Made by a program: the position numbers and the translations under genes
Notes under the pieces: model-generated
Told to the model about the DNA's origin: nothing
Databases searched by the model: none
The model's input: the letters and a program-made list of their open reading frames with translations, nothing else
Shown: piece after piece, positions 26,163-28,480 of the stretch
Numbering within the stretch: the first letter of the stretch is position 1
How the letters are laid out: every line of letters begins with the position of its first letter
Assembly: GCA_009699165.1 (NCBI GenBank)
Contig: WLOR01000002.1
Coordinates: 1-28,480, forward strand
Reading direction: 5' to 3'
Source: Actinomycetota bacterium
GTDB lineage: Bacteria > Actinomycetota > Actinomycetes > Nanopelagicales > Nanopelagicaceae
Length of the DNA stretch: 28,480 nucleotides

Positions 26163-26804
26163 ATGAGAAAGCGCAGAGTTTATGTTTTTGCTGCAGTTGC
26201 TATTTTCGCTGCAGCCGCATATGTCTTAGGTTGGTCTACCTTATTTACTGTCAGTGCCGTTGAGTTTAAAGGCACTGACACTGAACTCAGAGCGCTAGTT
26301 GTGCCAGGAGAAAAACTAGCTCGCATTGAACCTCGAACTGTTATTGCACAGTATAAAAAGTTAGAGTGGGTAAAAAACGTTGAAGTCTCCCGGAACTGGA
26401 TAAACGGAAAAGTCACCATCACGGTTAAGAAAAGAGTTCCGATTGCTATCTTCAAAGATCGCGCAATTGATGATGAAGGTATCTCCTTTCCTATTCCAGA
26501 TCATGGCACTAGTGGACTTCCAGTTATTCAAGGGCCAAATCTGAGTTCAGCTCTGGCAGCGTCAAAGTTTTTTACTTCACTACCCATTGAGATATCCCAG
26601 ATTGTGGATGTAGTGAAAATTCGGCGAGGAGATGTATACGTCCTTGAAATCAAGTGGGGTGAGAAATCTCTAGAAGTTTTATGGGGGCAAAGCAAAGACA
26701 ATGCCCTAAAAGCTAATGTTTATAAGGCTTTAACGCTTCGCGCGGAAAACTCAGATATTCGTCGCATCGATTTAACAGCTCCGCATGCTCCAATTGTGAA
26801 GTAA
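26163..26804 (+). CDS. ftsQ: Cell-division protein FtsQ
   Basis: This 213-residue bitopic protein has a short basic N-terminus (MRKRR), one membrane helix (about residues 6-24) and an extracytoplasmic POTRA domain (FTVSAVEFKGTDTELRALVV). A beta-rich FtsQ domain with the VEVSRNWINGKVTITVKKRVPIA segment follows. FtsQ links FtsL/FtsB to the divisome. It is somewhat short because the cytoplasmic tail is minimal. The ATG follows the murC stop with no spacer and no Shine-Dalgarno, so translation is probably coupled. It is the last gene of the tightly packed run; a 132-base gap separates it from ftsZ. Confidence 0.9.
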   Translation: MRKRRVYVFAAVAIFAAAAYVLGWSTLFTVSAVEFKGTDTELRALVVPGEKLARIEPRTVIAQYKKLEWVKNVEVSRNWINGKVTITVKKRVPIAIFKDRAIDDEGISFPIPDHGTSGLPVIQGPNLSSALAASKFFTSLPIEISQIVDVVKIRRGDVYVLEIKWGEKSLEVLWGQSKDNALKANVYKALTLRAENSDIRRIDLTAPHAPIVK

Positions 26805-26936
26805 TAATTTCGACACGTAGAAAATAATTCGAGTCGGTGTTTGCTTAAGATGCTCGCGCACTTTACTTTCACCTTATCGAAAAGCATTGAATAATAAGGC
26901 TCAAGTTGAGGTTTATGGTTCACAAGGGGGATTAAC
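26805..26936 (+). promoter_or_regulatory. ftsZ upstream region with candidate promoter and strong Shine-Dalgarno
   Basis: This is one of the few real gaps in the dcw cluster. A candidate -10 AATAAT (26890-26895) with a -35-like TTCACC (26868-26873) at 16 bases suggests a separate ftsZ promoter. AAGGGGG (26924-26930) lies 6 bases before the GTG start and fixes it. I see no terminator hairpin, so read-through from ftsQ is also likely. Confidence 0.45.
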
Positions 26937-28076
26937 GTGGCTTCACCGCAGAATTATTTAGCAGTCATCAAAGTAGTAGGAATTGGTGGCGGTGGAGTAA
27001 ATGCAATTAATCGAATGATCGATGTCGGACTAAAAGGCGTCGAGTTCATAGCTATCAATACAGATGCACAACATCTATTAATGAGTGATGCAGATGTTAA
27101 GTTAGATATTGGTCGCAAGACAACACGTGGCTTGGGTGCAGGTATGGATCCTGAAAAAGGCCGAGCTGCTGCACTTGATCACAGTGATGATATTGAAGAG
27201 ATTCTTCGCGGTGCCGACATGGTCTTCGTGACTGCCGGTGAAGGTGGCGGTACAGGAACAGGTGCTGCACCAGTCGTTGCAAAGATTGCACGCGATCTTG
27301 GTGCCTTGACAATCGGAGTTGTAACTCGACCATTTTCTTTTGAGGCAAAGCTGCGATCAGTTCAAGCAGATGTAGGAATCGAAGCGTTACGCACCGAAGT
27401 GGATACATTAATTGTTATTCCAAATGATCGACTTCTTGCGATTTCAGATCGCACAATAACCTTAGCCGATGCATTCAAGAGTGCAGATCAAGTTCTGTTA
27501 TCGGGTGTTCAAGGAATCACAGAGATAATTACTCAACCTGGACTTATTAACCTTGACTTCGCTGATGTGCAAGCAGTTATGTCGGGTGCTGGGTCGGCTC
27601 TGATGGGAATTGGTTCAGCGCGCGGAGAAAATCGCGCATTGCGTGCGGCAGAGCTTGCGATATCTTCACCACTATTAGAGGCATCTATAGATGGCGCCAT
27701 GGGAGTGCTACTTTCGATTTCAGGTGGATCTGATTTAGGCCTCTTTGAGGTCAATGAAGCATGTGAGCTTGTGCAGGCAGCGGTTCACCCAAATGCTAAG
27801 TTCATCTTTGGAACAACCATCGATGACGCACTCGGTGATGAGGTACGTATTACAGTCGTAGCAGCAGGCTTTGAAGGTGGAGAGCCAAAGAGAGTTTCGA
27901 CTCCGATAATTGATGCTGCAACACTCAATGGCCAAGCAGATCCAATCGCAGCAAATGACCCACTTGCAGTTGCCCTTGAGATTGATTCGGAGCCAACACC
28001 TCGTCGTCGCGTGACATTTGAAGAGATGGTTTCTGAAGATGAACATGAAGTCGATGTTCCTGACTTCATGAAGTAA
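26937..28076 (+). CDS. ftsZ: Cell-division GTPase FtsZ
   Basis: This 379-residue tubulin homologue forms the Z ring. The GTP-binding tubulin signature is GGGTGTG (103-109). The T7 catalytic loop is NLDFAD (N205, D207, D210). The N-terminal [16 protein letters not shown] nucleotide loop is complete. A short acidic linker leads to the C-terminal peptide ending DVPDFMK, which in actinobacteria contacts partners such as SepF; FtsA is not found here. The start is GTG with a good Shine-Dalgarno. pgeF begins 6 bases after the stop, so the two are probably co-transcribed. Confidence 0.98.
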   Translation: MASPQNYLAVIKVVGIGGGGVNAINRMIDVGLKGVEFIAINTDAQHLLMSDADVKLDIGRKTTRGLGAGMDPEKGRAAALDHSDDIEEILRGADMVFVTAGEGGGTGTGAAPVVAKIARDLGALTIGVVTRPFSFEAKLRSVQADVGIEALRTEVDTLIVIPNDRLLAISDRTITLADAFKSADQVLLSGVQGITEIITQPGLINLDFADVQAVMSGAGSALMGIGSARGENRALRAAELAISSPLLEASIDGAMGVLLSISGGSDLGLFEVNEACELVQAAVHPNAKFIFGTTIDDALGDEVRITVVAAGFEGGEPKRVSTPIIDAATLNGQADPIAANDPLAVALEIDSEPTPRRRVTFEEMVSEDEHEVDVPDFMK

Positions 28077-28082
28077 TCTCTT

Positions 28083-28480
28083 GTGCCTTCGATCTTTACT
28101 GATCGGCGCGAAGCGCTCAGCGATGCGCCGTATGACTCCTTTAATTTAGCGCTTCATGTTGGAGATGATCCGAAGGTAGTTGGTAAAAATCGCCAAACGC
28201 TCTCACTGCAAAGTGGGCCTGTGCAGTTTATGAACCAAGTTCACGGTAATTCTTTTGCAGTTATTGATTCGGTTACATCGGTAGAGCCAACGTGTGATGC
28301 ATTAATTACCACAACTCCGGGTGTTGCACTCGCAGTTCTAGTCGCTGATTGCATCCCCTTATTGCTCTCCTCTAAGACCGTTGTCGCCGCGGTGCATGTT
28401 GGTCGCAAAGGTTTAGATAATTTCATTGCTCTCAAAGTGATAGAAGAGATGCGTCGATTAGGATCGGGGGCTATTCACGC
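28083..28480 (+). CDS. pgeF: PgeF/YfiH-family multicopper-oxidase-like protein, 3' end outside the window
   Basis: This gene is cut by the right edge after 132 codons. It belongs to the PgeF/YfiH (laccase-domain) family. Members include a peptidoglycan-editing factor that corrects misincorporated L-Ser in muropeptide precursors, and some have purine nucleoside activities. The three conserved metal-ligand positions are visible: H54 in NQVHGN, C90 in VADCIPLLL and H105 in AAVHVGRKG (usually AAVHAGWRG, a mild variation). I place the start at a GTG 6 bases after the ftsZ stop, giving PSIFTDRREALSD. A good Shine-Dalgarno is lacking. Position after ftsZ is the classic actinobacterial arrangement. 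Confidence 0.88.
   Translation, partial: MPSIFTDRREALSDAPYDSFNLALHVGDDPKVVGKNRQTLSLQSGPVQFMNQVHGNSFAVIDSVTSVEPTCDALITTTPGVALAVLVADCIPLLLSSKTVVAAVHVGRKGLDNFIALKVIEEMRRLGSGAIH

Noticed and set aside
1..28480. CRISPR arrays, tRNA or rRNA genes, insertion sequences
   Set aside because: No regularly spaced repeats, no cloverleaf-like segments in the intergenic regions, and no transposase-like proteins were seen.

Overview
The window looks like a chromosomal segment of a small-genome, moderately AT-rich actinobacterium. The best fit is the freshwater acI lineage (Nanopelagicales, 'Ca. Planktophila'-like), but that placement is inference from gene order, compact spacing and base composition, not from a marker search. 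Support for Actinobacteria comes from several features: a division/cell-wall (dcw) cluster with no ftsA or ddl and with pgeF directly after ftsZ; the actinobacterial MurG motif GGGTAGHIEPA; an FtsZ tail ending DVPDFMK; a DUF3040 protein; a DUF6504-DnaE2-DinB operon; and a mycobacterial-type LexA box. The MurE motif DNPR predicts meso-diaminopimelate peptidoglycan.

Region 1 (1-6375, minus strand) is a sulfate-activation operon. In transcription order it holds a SulP permease lacking a STAS domain, CysD, a CysN-CysC fusion, a TauE/SafE permease, a PAPS-type sulfotransferase, a YbaK-like deacylase, and the first 25 codons of a membrane or exported protein that runs off the left edge. It makes PAPS, and the gene beside it uses PAPS for sulfation. 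No PAPS reductase or sulfite reductase is present.

Region 2 (6428-8091) has an MFS transporter and a convergent DoxX gene separated by a perfect 14-bp bidirectional terminator.

Region 3 (8092-13380) starts with a 163-bp divergent control region carrying a MarR-like palindrome and a perfect LexA box. The SOS operon DUF6504-dnaE2-dinB follows, with 4-base overlaps throughout. Then come a DUF3040 membrane protein and a terminator.

Region 4 (13381-28480) is the dcw cluster: mraZ, rsmH, ftsL, ftsI/pbpB, murE, murF, mraY, murD, ftsW, murG, murC, ftsQ, ftsZ and pgeF (cut by the right edge). From rsmH to ftsQ the genes overlap or abut, so they are probably one transcript. Two regulatory elements stand out. 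Upstream of mraZ is a G-rich array of MraZ-like boxes repeating every 10 bp. Between mraZ and rsmH is a GC-rich (about 69%) foldable RNA whose apical loop can pair with the rsmH Shine-Dalgarno and, over ten bases, with the mraZ leader. This RNA is the most interesting candidate in the window.

No rRNA, tRNA, CRISPR array, insertion sequence or transposase was seen, and no stretch over 300 bases lacks a gene.
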